A DNA stretch of 64,000 bases from Sarcocystis neurona (GCA_000727475.1 KL647293.1:3426046-3490045), one strand, 5' to 3'; positions 43,801 through 55,597 are shown, counted from the stretch's first letter. The notes: a model not told the origin generated them from the letters alone. Made by a program: numbers and translations.

Positions 43801-46576
43801 CGGTACCAGCCGCTGTGCTGCGGCCGCTCGGCAAAGCCTGCTGCAAACATGCAGGGGCTACCTGTTCTAACAGTTGCAGCGCCTGCTTCTCATCTATCGG
43901 CAAACAGTTCTCTCCTCCTGCTTCTTTCCTTTCAGCTTTTCCAGCCCCCTCTTCCTTGGTGGCAGGTTCGCTGCTGCTCGCGCTCCGGACGTTGCTGCTG
44001 TTAGCCGGACTGGTCGCTGAGCTGCTGCCGTTGCTCGTTTTTTTATTCGTTGCTGCACGCAGGAAGGCCAACAGGACGTCGAGGACTTTGGCGAAGACGA
44101 GGGGGTTGCTGTCAGCCAGCAGTCTCTCCAGCGTCGGGTGTACGTACACATGAAAGACGTCCATACATTGCTGCGGGTGCGCCGTCAGCTGCTGCAGCAG
44201 CTCTTCACATGCGTGCAGCCTCTGCTTGACTACCGGACTCCGCAGTCGCGTCTCCAGAGGAATCGAAGCCAGTGCCGTCTCCTGCTCTTGTCTCGCCTTC
44301 TGCAAAAAAACAACGCTCTCCCTCTCCCCGTTGCTCACCCCACACTCCATATCCTCAACGTCGTGGCTAACAGCGTTCTCGCCCGTGCCGCTGCTGTTGC
44401 CGGTCACCTCGTCGTTCCTGCTGCTGCTGCTGGTCACCTCGTCGCTCCTGCTGCTGCTGCCTCCCTCGTCGCTGCTGCGGACGTTCTGGCTGTGGCTGCT
44501 GCTCAAGTTATCTATGCTGTTGCTGTTGCTGCTCGCTGAATTATCCCTGCTGCTGCCGCCGCTGTCGCGGCCGTTTTCCGCTCTGCTGCTGCTGTTGCAT
44601 GCAGTGGAGGCAACGAGAGGCAGCTGCTCCCCTCGTTGTCTCGCGTGGGCGCCAATAAACAAATTCTGCGTTTCTGCCGCCGCAGGGGAGGGGGGGCACC
44701 TGCCAGGCACTGACTGCAGTAGCTGCTGCTGAGTTGCGGTGGCAGCAGAGGGCCGGCCGGCGCTGTCAGAGCAAGGAAGGGAAGCTCCATCTGTACAAAA
44801 GGAGCCTGCTGCAGAAAAGCTACATGCAACAAAGGCATAAGAGCCTGTCTCGCCTTCTCTGTGCTCCACCGGCCCCCTGCACCTCTTCTTCAAGACATCT
44901 GCGACTGGCTTCGCCCAGCTGCGGTCGCTGTTTCCCCCAGTGGCGGCCGCGGGAAAAGCAGCACTTCCGTCAGTAGCAGCAGAAGCCGGAGAGGCCTCAC
45001 CGGCGTCAGCAGCAGGAGTCGGCTTAGCAGCAGGAGTCGGCTCAGCAGCAGCAGCAGCCGCGACTTCCTCAGCAGTGCTAGGATCAGCGAGCGGAGGACT
45101 TTTCGTGTTGGCCGCGGGGGGTCCTCTTGTGAGGGGAAGAGAAGAGAAAGTTCTGTCTCTGTCTTCCAAAGAAGGCGCTGCTGCTGAGACCTCGACCGAG
45201 GACGAGCCAGAGGAGGAAGAAGAGGATAAAGGAAACGAAGATGATGAAGAGGAAGGTTTATCTGCCTCTAGTGAAGTCTCGCGTGCAGAAACCACTGCGG
45301 GAGATTCCTGCTGCGACGCTGGCCGTCGGGCAAGCTGCTGCTCCTGCTGCTTTTGCTGTTGCTGCTGTACCACTGCACGCTCTCGCCCTGGTGCCACTCG
45401 GCTGGCAAGGCGGCCTCGACTGCTGCTGCGGGTGAGCCGTCTGCTGCTGTTTCTTGAAGAAGCGACGCTTCGAGCCCCTTCGACTGGCGGCTGCGAAGCG
45501 TCTATCCCTGCAGCAGCCAGCAACTCCGCAAACGTCCTCCCCGCGCAAGCAATGTTCTCCACCTGTTGCAGTCCGCTCTGGTTGCCTTTGTGGACGCTCT
45601 GCTGCTGCATTTGCTGCTGCGGCATCTGCTGCTGCTGCTCCTGATCCTCGTCCAGTGCCTCCTCCTGTATGCCGCGAAATGTCAGCTGCGTGGACGCAGT
45701 CACGGCTGCACTGGACGTAGACAAAGAGCAGGACGAAGAAGAAGAATGAGGAGACGCAAGGAGAGATGAAGAGGTAGCGGATGGGTGCTTGGACGGCGGC
45801 GCACGAAGGGGCTGATTGCCTGCACTGCAACGGTCAACAAGAAGCGCGACGCTTGTGGAGGAACCTTCATTCGCTGTGTGCTGCTCTTCTGCAAAAAAGA
45901 AACTTTTTTCATTCCCCGCCTCTTTGTCTGTTTGCTGCTGCTCTTGCTGTTGTCCACGGTCTTGCGCGATGTTCAGACCAGGGTGCTGCTGCACCTCTGC
46001 TTGGTGCTGCTGCTGCGCTTGAGACGGTGCAAAGGAACTTTGGCCGGGAGCTGCTGGGGTAGTATGGACAACCTGTTGCTGCGCCAAATCCTCCGTCGCT
46101 GCCTTCAACGGCGGAAGCAAACAGGAAGAGGAACCTTGCGCGGAGGACGACAGCGAAATTTCTGTGGGACGTGGAGAGGTACCCGCTGGAGCGTTGCACG
46201 CGCGCTGCTGCCTGAGAAATTCCTGCAGCCTCTTCGGCCGGGCTTTCGGGGTGATCAAACGTTTCTTCGACGGCGGCGAAGGAGGAGAGGGAGAAGCGCA
46301 GCCCTCTTGAATGCTGTACTCGTTCTCTTGTCTATTCTCGGACCCGCTTTGGAGCACCTCCTGCTGTGAAGGCTGTCGCAGTTGTATCATCTGCTGCTGT
46401 TGTTCGCCTGTATGGCGTGTCATCCCCTGCGGCTGCTGCGCAGTGTCCTGCTCCTGCGACACGTATTGCTGCCCCCGCATCGGCTGCTCTTGCTGAGTTG
46501 AAAGCGCACCGAGAGATGAAAGAGGCGCAGAAGAAGCGGGGGCAGTCTCTTTACAAGTGGGAGGAGGGAGCGCCAT
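32090..46576 (-). CDS. XMAP215/Dis1/CKAP5-family TOG-domain microtubule polymerase
   Basis: Five exons, all introns phase 0: 46576-41567, 39161-38469, 37151-36939, 35494-35114 and 32530-32090, giving 2245 residues and a TGA stop. The ATG has an ideal context (CACCATGG). Family members bind tubulin through TOG domains and speed microtubule growth at plus ends and spindle poles. TOG1 is at about residues 770-1060 (LRSPVVKQRLHACEELL, LLQELLHEFGPPAV). TOG2 is at about 1230-1600 (KVKMHAWQQLEEAL, VRTAALQLLAALRRVVG). A third TOG at about 1820-2145 spans exons 2-5 (TLRRDACQRLAAWW, LVERLSDGKGAGEKIQQL, RSAAFRLLALLQQQL) and looks closest to TOG4 of animal proteins. The first ~760 residues are Gln/Ser/Ala-rich, far longer than is usual before TOG1. 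It is similar in length to animal CKAP5 (about 2030 residues) but with fewer TOGs. Confidence 0.85.
33480..34300. repeat. Minisatellite with ACTATAATAAGTACCTTCAC units
   Basis: A unit of about 80-110 bp (ATAATAAGTACCTTCACACAC, variable spacer, ATCAATAGATTTCTCTGTAT, TA run) recurs about six times, for instance near 33560, 33635, 33700, 33770, 34110 and 34240. It lies inside the large intron before XMAP215-like exon 5. Confidence 0.65.
34511..34860 (+). repeat. CAG-rich tract with a 21-bp tandem repeat in an XMAP215-like intron
   Basis: Between about 34695 and 34830 a 21-bp unit (GGACAGGAGAAGCAGCAGCAG) recurs about six times with drift. The plus strand has a real ATG at 34511 and an open frame of 89 codons (MHTAALDQQRCCSSESLKAR, then Gln-rich). 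The minus frame reads AAASPVP repeats. It sits in the intron between 35114 and 32530, and the TOG helices join across it, so it is probably intronic. Confidence 0.55.
35114..35494 (-). CDS. XMAP215-like gene exon 4
   Basis: Acceptor GACCTGCAG, donor CTC|GTAAGG, 127 codons. LSDGKGAGEKIQQLALLLVE, a Gly/Ser/Ala loop, then AHAVLLLLEKLLQQWGVAAF and LAFFLKQLTATSN. These are typical paired HEAT helices of a TOG domain. Confidence 0.8.
35570..36850. other. Intron sequence, TA/CA microsatellites
   Basis: Intron between exons 3 and 4 of the XMAP215-like gene. TA and CATA repeats predominate (35640-35840, 36130-36310, 36470-36800). No exon seen. Confidence 0.6.
36939..37151 (-). CDS. XMAP215-like gene exon 3
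   Basis: Acceptor TTTAAACTGCAG; donor GAAAGA|GTACGT; 71 codons in phase 0. LQHFHEQSSVVFDSLLECL continues the helix ending exon 2; the exon ends LVLQPLVER, whose partner helix starts exon 4. Confidence 0.8.
37290..38075. repeat. TATG/TA microsatellites in an XMAP215-like intron
   Basis: GTATGTAT-type array 37330-37530 with all six frames largely open (Tyr, Val, Met, Cys strings), then (TA)n at 37850-37875, 37960-38010 and 38045-38060. Confidence 0.75.
38469..39161 (-). CDS. XMAP215-like gene exon 2 (linker and start of third TOG)
   Basis: Strong acceptor (TTGCTCTTTCTCAG), phase 0, donor CAGAAG|GTGTGA. 231 codons: Ala/Ser-rich linker, then PPTLFTLLEKCSTSGTLRRD and ACQRLAAWW, a Ser/Glu loop and WHFAVHLLLHMQQK, the first helices of the third TOG. 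Confidence 0.8.
40405..41090. repeat. TA microsatellite with a duplicated block either side of assembly gap 2
   Basis: Left of the N run (about 40415-40482) and right of it (about 41008-41082) the same arrangement occurs: (TA)n, CAGCCA(AC)AAAGTACACACACG, (TA)n. This is either a tandem repeat spanning the gap or an assembly duplication. Confidence 0.8.
40483..41001. other. Assembly gap (519 N)
   Basis: Undetermined bases in the first intron of the XMAP215-like gene, so its length is unreliable. Frames crossing it are artefacts. Confidence 0.98.
41567..46576 (-). CDS. XMAP215-like gene exon 1 (N-terminal extension, TOG1, TOG2)
   Basis: 1670 codons. Residues 1-760 are low complexity with one basic patch (SKKRLITPKARPKRLQEF) that could help bind microtubules. 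TOG1 and TOG2 follow, separated by a Gly-rich linker, then a poly-Gln run near residue 1640. The donor CGTCAA|GTACAA keeps phase 0. The open frame continues into TA microsatellite, which shows that splicing is needed. A second frame is also open for about 35 codons past the Gln run (ENVKYKEDRQRRREAVAAAE), so the exact 3' edge is uncertain. Confidence 0.85.
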
Positions 46577-49500
46577 GGTGCAATTAATTTCGTACGGTCC
46601 TTTGACGGACTACGGAAGAAGATTCACCGTGGACAAAACTCACTGGGCGCCTGAAAACTACAGGGTCTGGCAACTGAATTAAAGGCTCGAACATTCGCTG
46701 CTGAAGCAGCTGTTACGACGGACACAGGGTGCTTCGCGGGACTACACAGAGGTGGTTGTGTGTGCGAGGGGCAGAGTAGAAAGTGGGCGTTTCGCTCTAT
46801 TGCAGAAAAATTTGTCCAGGAGGTGGATCCGAAGAGAATTTCTGTAGTCGGGGAAGAAGGAAAAAACTGGTTCCACTCAGACGTACTCAGAGTAAAGAGC
46901 GCCTCCATTCTTACGAGAAAACAGGATCCTTGATTACAGAGACCGCACTTCGGCCCTACATTCTGGCAGACGTGAGGACAACTGAGATCCAGATAGAAGA
47001 TACGGCACGTTTCGCGCCACGTAAAGTGTTATAATCATCAGAAACCGCGTAGCTAACTGCAAATCGTCAGATGCCAGTCCGAAAAAAAGGCGGAGTCTAC
47101 ACAGTGCATCGAATTCGGCGTGCGCTGCGACTCGTGCTGCATTGTGCCTCCACCCCTAAGGCGGCATGTGTCGGCATATAATACGTTGAAATTTACGACG
47201 ATGAGGATGTAAAGGAGATGTGTAAATGGAAAAACACGCAGTAAGTGTCTTCTCACATACCCATTGCAGGGGGCGGCTGGCTGGCTTGAGAACGCACGGT
47301 AATTTGCAGCTTGCGATGGTGGGAGAAAAACACGGGGATACCATGCCAAATGAAAACTCCTGAAGCTTTCCAGCTCTAATTACTCGCTGCGTACAGGCGT
47401 GTTACACGTCTCCACGGCCTCCCGGAAGAGCTTCGCACATAAATTAGAAGGGTGCGAGACACGCCACCGCTCCTGGAGGAGGGCGAAGACAAGACAGAAC
47501 GCCAACAGGGTCAAAGCCGTGTGGCTGACTGGCTATTTCCCTGTTGGAGAACAGCGGTTAGTTGGCCGCGTAGACATAACGAATTGTACACTTTAGTGCT
47601 GACGAACCTGAAGCATTGAAGCTTTCTGAAGGCTTTTTCGTTAGCAGGGCGTCCTCTAAAGTGCCATATTCTCATGGACTGGTAGCGCCGGTGTTGTGGC
47701 CACGCGCCCGTTGCCTCTGCCAGCGTTGCTGCCACACCCTGCAGGGCAAGTCGCCGGCCGTAGCCTGACATTCGCATCGTACCCGGGCGTATATGTTGAA
47801 CGTGCCCGTATTCACATGGATGTACGTCTACGAAACATCTAGTGTTTCCACGAATACACTCGATACCTTCCTATGAGATGTGACTTACTAATGGATGCGC
47901 GCTGATGTGTCCGGGATCGGGAGGCGCGAGGACACGTCTGGATCACACCGTGGTGAAGAGCATTGCAAGTACCCCTTTGCCGAAGGTGCGGCGCCAGTCC
48001 ACCAGTTCGGGGAGAAAAGGGATTGGCAGATCACTTTGGTAGTTATTCGCTGTGAACTCTAGCCACCGGGCTACACAATCGCTTGTGAAGGAGTGCTGTT
48101 GACAGACAAATTTCCTGTTTGTTTCCCGTGGGAGCCCAAGACTCGGCATCATCGGATCGCAACTAGCGTCCGAAGGGGCGAAATGTTGTCAAACAAGATT
48201 GCGTAACAACAAGGACGAGGACTGAAACGAAAGAATAAGTCACGGTACTTGATTGACACTGGAAGGAGATTGTCAGCGAGGAAAGCGAGCCGCAGATAAC
48301 GGTAGAAAAGTGCGAATGTTCCAGTGTACGGGAGCAGCTACAGGGTAGTGGAGTGCTTCTGCCAAGTCTGAAGGCGGTATGTGGATATCAGACGACTGGA
48401 CAGAAAAGTCGCAAAAAGGCTTATAATCCCGGAGGTGAATCAGCTTATTCTGGAGGGCAACATAGGCAACACGAAACGGTGTTTCTACCGACACTTGAAA
48501 CATGTATTTGGAAATCTCTAGAAGTGCACAGAAGTTGACTGCTTCCTGTTCCCATTTCCAGCGACGGCATCATGGCATGAACAGGAACTCGATAAACTGT
48601 TTCGAGGGCATGTGCAAAAAAATCATTTTCGAGGGATGAAATGCAAGTGGTCTGAAAGACTTTGAAAAGTGAGTGGGTGGAACGCAAACAAAAGGGCCAC
48701 CTAACTGCAATCGTGTATACATGTACAGGTTTGTGTGCTCTGGATTATTTCGTACAGAAAGTCCTTGGGGGAAAAACCCGTTAGTATACTCCGTGACAGC
48801 TCAAGCAGAGGAAAGTGACTGTGCAACGGGTGTGCGTACACTTCAACCGGGATAACATTCGACGCTCCTTTCGACGTCGACCAAACCGTGCCGTCCTTTA
48901 GTTTATACTCATGATTCTACAGTAATATAATACATGAATCTGAGAGCGTAGAAATAGACAGGTAGAGCGATAACCGACACACCGCGCCGAGTGAGTCGAA
49001 CCGTCACACACGCTGCAGGGATGCACCTATGGGAATTAAGGCGTAAATCGACTAGTAGTTACGCAAAGGGACGGGTTCAGTCTGAACCCACCAAACAACT
49101 TAAACCACGCCACCCAACAGTGTACGTAGATATTTCAGGGATTCTATGGCTGCATGGGCTTTCGACAGGCTATGCAACTCCTGCTAAGCCATGCTACCTT
49201 GCAGCTTACGCACACTTGTGCACATATGTATATAGAGAAAGGCCTAATCTATAAGAGTTGCCGCGTACGTAGAAGTGGATGACGTTATTCACATGAGATA
49301 AGGAGAAGTGTTTTGCTAACTGTTGCTGTTCCTGCGACAGTCTCTTACCACCAACCCACACGCGGTTTGACGCAAGTAGGAAGAGACATGTAATGTCGAA
49401 ATATCTGCTGTACGTACGATAAACGCGCTGTTTCTGTCTACACAAATCTCTTAATCGACGCTCGGCGACAACAAACAACAATTGTATCCTGTACACGGCA

Positions 49501-52500
49501 CAGAATCTAGTAATCTGCCGCTGCATTAGCATACACGTGCACACGTTTGTGTGTATGTATTAGTGCATATATATGGATCCATGTATGTAGCTATGAATAT
49601 ATATATATATGTATATACACGGAGCTTTATGCTAGCTGGAGGTAGGGAAAAGAGTAGGGCCTGCGGCTCGTAGGCACGGACGTCTGCGGGCTTCGTGTGC
49701 AGAAGAGGGTGATGAGAAATTGCCATAGGTCGTGTTCCAGTACGGCGCCTACAGATGTCTTCTGGAGAACAACTGGGACACTTTCCCATTTAGTACTAGT
49801 AGGATGCAATATTCAAACTTTATTACGCTCAACGGATACAGGACACCGCATGCAGTAACTCTCTTGTACACTCGTGAGACTAGTGTCGCTTACAATCCGT
49901 GAACCGACAGGCAAACTGCTCAGGACGCAGAAGTGTTGGACGTCCTGTACTTCAGAGATATTTCCTTATGTGCGCTGGGTTTCCTACGCCGGTTAGGAAC
50001 TTTTTGACTGCGTTTATGTATTGGAGTCCGTTGCTGTTCGTAGCCGGCAACACGCGCAATATGCCACGCATCCCAAGTGTCCCTCTGTCGCACTTTGTGT
50101 GTACGCAATAGACAAACTTTATCGAGCACAAGGCAAACATCTTGAATTTCAGATTCACCATGCAAAAAACAACTCTCTTGTACAGAAAACACATATCTGG
50201 CCAGCTCTTCCCGTAGAGTGCAACGTACATACCAATTTCTCTTCTTATGCGGCGTACACACTACCACGGCCATAAGCGAGATCTGGATTTGTTTCCGTAG
50301 ACACATACTGATTGTGAGGAGGCAGGGGCGAATTCCTTGTGAGCACTTTTGAAACGCTACAGATGTACGAAACAGTATGTTTTTACAACGTGACTGGATC
50401 AGGTGTCCACGTTGTACAGAAAGCAGCGGATTTTCCTTACGTGTGTAAATGTAAATATGGGATGCTTTACATCTACCGAGTGTAAGTGAAGAAGAAGACC
50501 CTTGTCAGCAGGCGTCTGTAGCGCAGCGACTACGCTACATACGGGCTTGTGCAGAATATAGCAGTTAATAGTGTGCTTGGTATACCTGTGGTTAATATAC
50601 AACATACATACAGTGTACAGCTACGTGGATGACCCCGTTACAGTTGGCCAGACTTAAACGAATATGCGCAGGTGTCCGGTCAACTGGACAGTCGTATCAG
50701 TGACGTTCCACACTGCAAGTAGGAGGTGCGTATGCAGACAACTGCGTCAATGCATGCATATACGAATATGTGAACAGTGTCTTTCTGCGTAAAGATTCCT
50801 GCAGTATTTTGACTTTTCGTGTCGACCATTCTATTGAAATACTTTTATCCCGTCGGAGGGGAGTCTAGAGCCAAACGACTGGGCAGATGCCAACACTACT
50901 CACTTCTGAAATTTTGTTATGTGGAATAATTTACATACAGGCTTTTTCTGTGGCCGAAGAGAGATAGTCGCTGCAGCGCTTCCACCTACGACGCTACCAA
51001 CGATATGTATCACATACATACGCACAAAGGCAATTATGCGTATGAGCTGAGAACCATCCGTAGCTATCACGTGTGCTTGTATTTATGTAGTCTGTGTCTG
51101 GACGAGGTTCACATTCGTATCGTCCACTTAGGAAAATTACAAGCACGCTATGACGAATAATGCAGCTCCTGATATGGAGTATAGCATTGTAAGCATGGCG
51201 GTAGATGGCTATCAAACAATTACGGCGTCAGTCAACGAGTGCAAACTTAGGACATGCAAATCAAAAACGTCTGTAAAAAAGCGCAGCAACTCGTCGTCTC
51301 TGTCCACTCTTGGACGGGAAATCACGAACTAAACATTCAGTAAAGTTCTGCGTCCCTAGTTCTTGCGGAAGCGCTAAACAAACACGTGATGTTTTCTACT
51401 TCAAAAGCTTGACGCAGAGTTTCATGCGGGGGAGCACCACGCGGCGTCGTCGGTCAAGTGGTAGCCATTTGATGCAGGCGGATAAAGATACACTTTTTGT
51501 GTTTGATTGTGATCTGGGACGCATCATTTGACAGTCATCAGAGAAGAGGAGAGGCGTGATAAGTGGATGGTTTGCTTGACACGGAAAAAAGGAAAAACTG
51601 CTGGACCATTATAAGACATCTCCGACGCTTAGGCAGTCACCGCGTGCAAACGAATGCCATCAAAATATGGTGATTTGGTCAAAAACAGTAGTTTCCGTAA
51701 CTCTGTGATGCGGGAGAGCACACAGTACCAAAACTGGGGAAGCAACAGAGAAAATGGCACCAAACTATGTCTGGAAGGAAGCGCTCTCTCTCAACGTATA
51801 ACTCTGCGTCCTCTCACTAAGTACGTGAGTCTGTGTGACACAAGAATCCGCACGCAATGCCACTGTGCAACACAGTCTAAGACGCCATGGTGCGCTTATT
51901 TTCTGAGGTTTTCCACACTCTCCCTTAGACCGTAAGAATCGGCATGAAACAGCTTCTCTGGGGAGAGTGGCATGTGGTGTGTAGTGTAAACGTATAAGTG
52001 CAGGGCAGATATATTACGTGTACGTGTGCGACGCAGATATGTGTGATATACCGCTGGCGCTATGTACTGGTGGTACTCAACAGTTTTAACACATAACGTT
52101 GTGTAACCGCAACATAAGGGGATGTACATGCACTTAAACACGGAGGATATGCTCCTGTAGATCCACAGTATAAATGGGTACTACATATGCTCAAACATGT
52201 ACAAGAGCTGGACTGTTGCCGACTTCACGCGTGCAGACAAACGCATGTAGAAGGCAACCAGTCACATCTGCAGGGCGCCTCTCTCACTTTCTTTACCTAT
52301 GCAGGTGTGCTTGTGTACTCGTACGACGTGCACCTGATAAATAAGTAAGTATTCGTGTGTACGACACACGTATGAATGTACTTCCAGAAGAACGATATGT
52401 ATATTGATATCACGCATATATGTGTGTGTCGAAAAGTACACTGAAGATGTCACTAACGTATATGAGTGGGACGCCAACAGGAATCTCAGTGACATGTCGT

Positions 52501-54200
52501 CAAAGGGGGATTTCTTCCAAATGAAGGATGAAAGGGTGACTGCTTCAACGCGTTCGCTTTGCAAAACACTTACGCCAGAGCCGCCGTGTGTTATGTTGGA
52601 GGCGTTTTTACAGAGCTCTACGAAAAGCCTCCTTCTTCGAAACCGATTTGACTGCTGCAGCCAAAGCGAATAGCCGAGATAATCTTCCTCACGATGTTAC
52701 GGATGCAAGTAAAAAACCCCGGCTTCTATTGATTCGAGGAAAAGTGCAGGTTTCCCACGAAAGGGGATAGTGTGGATAGAGAAAAAAACAGCCTCCTGTA
52801 AAGAGTAATACGGTTTTTTTCGAGGGAGGAAGATACACGCACGTAATTTTCCCTCTTTCCAGGTTGACACTGACCCACCGATGTACGCAAAAATGTTTAA
52901 CGAAAACCCGCAGGAAATACACCCCCAAAACATGAAAGGCGTTCTCTAATGAGGAAATACGTACAGGTTCCAGTCGTGTTGTTCCGACGCCCCGGTGGAG
53001 GAACAACTGCAACAACACTGACGCGACGTGAACACGAGAAACTGCACTTCTCTCCCACTCTTCCCAAGCTCCACTGGCTATTGCATTCTTCGAAGAGTCA
53101 TTCGTTGCGACTGCTGTTCCTACGCATGCCCAGTACAGTGATTTCTCCTCCTCAGTTTTTTACTCAGACCCTAACATTGTTCCTGTCTCCTTCATTCTTC
53201 CTTGCATTCTTCAATGGTGGTAAGAATGGGAGAACGCGACGTCCTATTGTGCGTCATCTTTCGTCGCACACTTGTTTTCTTAGGGGAACACTACTCTTAG
53301 TACTTCGCCAATTACTACTATAAGTGCTACTAACATTTGTAGTCCCACTCCTTCTTCATCCACAAAACATCCTCTCTTATTCGAGAAGGTGCACTGAACT
53401 TCTTTTCAAACAAGTTGTCTCTCTAAGCACATGTAGTTCTACTTCTTCATCCACAAAAAAGTCTTCTCTTATTCAAGAAGACGCGTTGTACTTCTTTCCA
53501 AACAAATTTCTCCTCTATGCCTGCGTGTTTTCTGCTGCTGCTCTACACGTAACGGCCCTCTATTTTACTGCTGCGATTTTGACGAATACGTGCTATGCTG
53601 CTACTCGTGCCACAACTAGTTCTAGATCGAAGATGCGTTATCCTTCACTGACATCGTCACTTCTGCGTTGCTGTTCATCCTCGTCCTTTGATCCACTGGC
53701 AGGTAACACAGCTCCAGATAAACAATCAGGGCACAAAATTGCGGAGATCACTCTCACTCGCAGTGAAGCAGCAGAAGTAAAAATCCCGGCCAGTTGTCCA
53801 CAGAAGCTTCTTTCCACACGAGGAAGGACACTTGAGAAGCCCTCCCCAGTGTTGCAAGGGAACATAGGATTTTTGAAACACTTCTGCAGAGCTTCTTGTC
53901 CAGCAAGCCCTTCACACACACTTCTGTCCGCATACAACTACACATTAGTTGACAGCATCGCAGTCTATATACGCCGGCATATCTGTGCGAATGAAGTGAC
54001 TTAGAGTGTACGTACACCTGTATAACTACGCCAGTATTATGAGGGACAGCGTACGTACACGCACACCTCTCCGCATACGGTAATTTACAGTATACACACA
54101 GCCCTACATTTATACAAAAAAACTGAATTCCACCGTACGTACTCCTATGTGTATATACATTCGGTTTGGTGCGCTGTGTATACTCGTACACATGCATCCA
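46577..54200. other. Repeat-poor stretch with no convincing gene
   Basis: About 7.6 kb almost free of CAG tracts and long TA runs, with balanced base composition. ORFs are short (mostly under 110 codons) on both strands and I found no chain of exons with matching splice sites, no transposase, reverse transcriptase or integrase motif, and no RNA gene I could recognise. It could be a 5' intergenic region, decayed mobile DNA, or hold a non-coding transcript. The promoter of the XMAP215-like gene should be within its first part. Confidence 0.5.
53340..53520. repeat. Imperfect tandem duplication of ~85 bp
   Basis: Two adjacent units starting near 53355 and 53440 share CTTCTTCATCCACAAAA, CTCTTATTC(G/A)AGAAG and GAACTTCTTTTCAAACAA / GTACTTCTTTCCAAACAA. 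An open plus-strand frame (53324-54004) spans both but starts at GTG and has no recognised domain. Confidence 0.7.
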
Positions 54201-54675
54201 GATGGGCTGGCTTTCAGAGTACGCACACCTTCACGTTCAGCCGGATAAATTAATTTACAACGCACGCACAAGCATGTGTGTGATCGTATAAATCTTCATG
54301 GTTGTCTATACACATCTACACACACACATACACGTGAATTCGTTTATGAATGCAGAAGGGTATTGCAGAGGCGTTGTGAAAACAAGGTGTTCCTGCTGCT
54401 ACCCGTGTTCTCACCCGAGCGGCCTTCTACCACCATTGCGGCAGAAATTACTCTTGTTGTCGAGAACGTGATGCAACAATCTCAGCAGTAATTACTTTTT
54501 CATTCACGAATAAACCACGCACGCGCATAACAGGATCTTCTCTACTGGTGCAACGCCAACGTTGCAGAAGACTCTCCTCGTCGCTACTCTTTTTCTTCCT
54601 GTGGCTTCAGGAACAATTACTGCTGCCGCAATTTCACGTAAATCAGCACGTTCTACAACGGCTCCCGTGATTCGT

Positions 54676-54875
54676 TCACTGCCGTTGATTCTGCGTGCTT
54701 TCGCTCTTATTTCTATCATTAGTGCAGCGCTTCTTCCGCTGCTGCTCTTTCATCGCAGGTCTTGCTGCTGCTTCTCGTACCGCTGCCGCAACGCCTCCTC
54801 GCTTCGTCCTCCGCCTTGCAGCGCTCCTCTGCGCTTGCAGTTGTGCAGCGAGTGTTTTTTTCTCAAGAGACACTT
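54676..54875 (-). CDS. Candidate terminal exon, Lys/Arg-rich
   Basis: Acceptor-like CTCACCAG, then 65 codons and TGA. Content is a charged helix (SLEKKTLAAQLQAQRSAARR) followed by REAAARPAMKEQQRKKRC. It is 3' of the helical gene ending at 55406 on the same strand, so it belongs to a separate gene or to an alternative 3' end. No family recognised. Confidence 0.3.
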
Positions 54876-55405
54876 CTGGTGAGGAAGCGACAGGAACTAA
54901 CGCATCCGCTCATTCTCGTGAGTCGGGGTTGCCCGCGTGTTGGCATTGAGCAGCGCGGCTGTGTGTCCGTGTGGGCTTCTTAGAGGTACAAAGAAGTAAG
55001 GGATCAGACGGGCCAAAGGGCGAGACAGAAAGAGAAAGATATGACAAAACAAAAAAACTGACGTTCAAACGCGGAGACAGAGATGCGTCTTCCACCGCCG
55101 CCTCCCCACGACTGCAGCTGCTCTTGCAGCTGTTTCTTTCCCCTGTAGACAGAAGTGGCGCAGCCCGGCAGTTTGCGTTGCCGCTGCGAGCGCCTGTTGT
55201 TGCAGCTGGGACTCAACAAGTGCCTTACCAGGGGGCCCTGCTGCTGCTTCTTTTCTGCTCCTGCTGCTCTGCCCCACGGCTGGCAGCTGACGTTGCTCGT
55301 GCTGCTGGGTCTGCACCAGTGCACCAGGTCTTCTGCTGCTGCCGCTGGCGGAAGAGTAGCGATAAAACTCCTGGTGCTGCTGTTGTATCTTCAACGAGAG
55401 AGCCC

Positions 55406-55597
55406 TCAGCCGTCTCGTTGCTGCAGCTGCTCGCTGCACCCGCATGCTTTGCGGTTGCTGCTGTTGCCGAGAAAAAATTTGAGAGACTTCATTTCCCCGA
55501 AGAAGAAATGTTGCACGCGACGCAGCAGACTGAGGGGCTGCTCCCCCTCCATTAGCGCCCAAGATTCCACCACGCATTTCTGCTGAATATTCAATTC
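55406..55597 (-). CDS. Helical gene, terminal exon
   Basis: ELNIQQKCVVESWALMEGEQ to the stop codon, phase 0. A longer alternative minus frame (55577-55065) is also open (ATRRLRALSLKIQQQHQEF), so the exact 3' structure is not certain. Confidence 0.6.
   Translation of the reverse strand, partial: ELNIQQKCVVESWALMEGEQPLSLLRRVQHFFFGEMKSLKFFLGNSSNRKACGCSEQLQQRDG

Noticed and set aside
53324..54004. 226-codon plus ORF in the repeat-poor island
   Set aside because: It starts at GTG, includes a recent tandem duplication, and has no recognisable domain or acceptor.
55065..55577. 170-codon minus ORF with a Gln/Arg-rich product
   Set aside because: The first half overlaps the better-supported terminal exon in another frame. 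Kept only as an alternative 3' structure.
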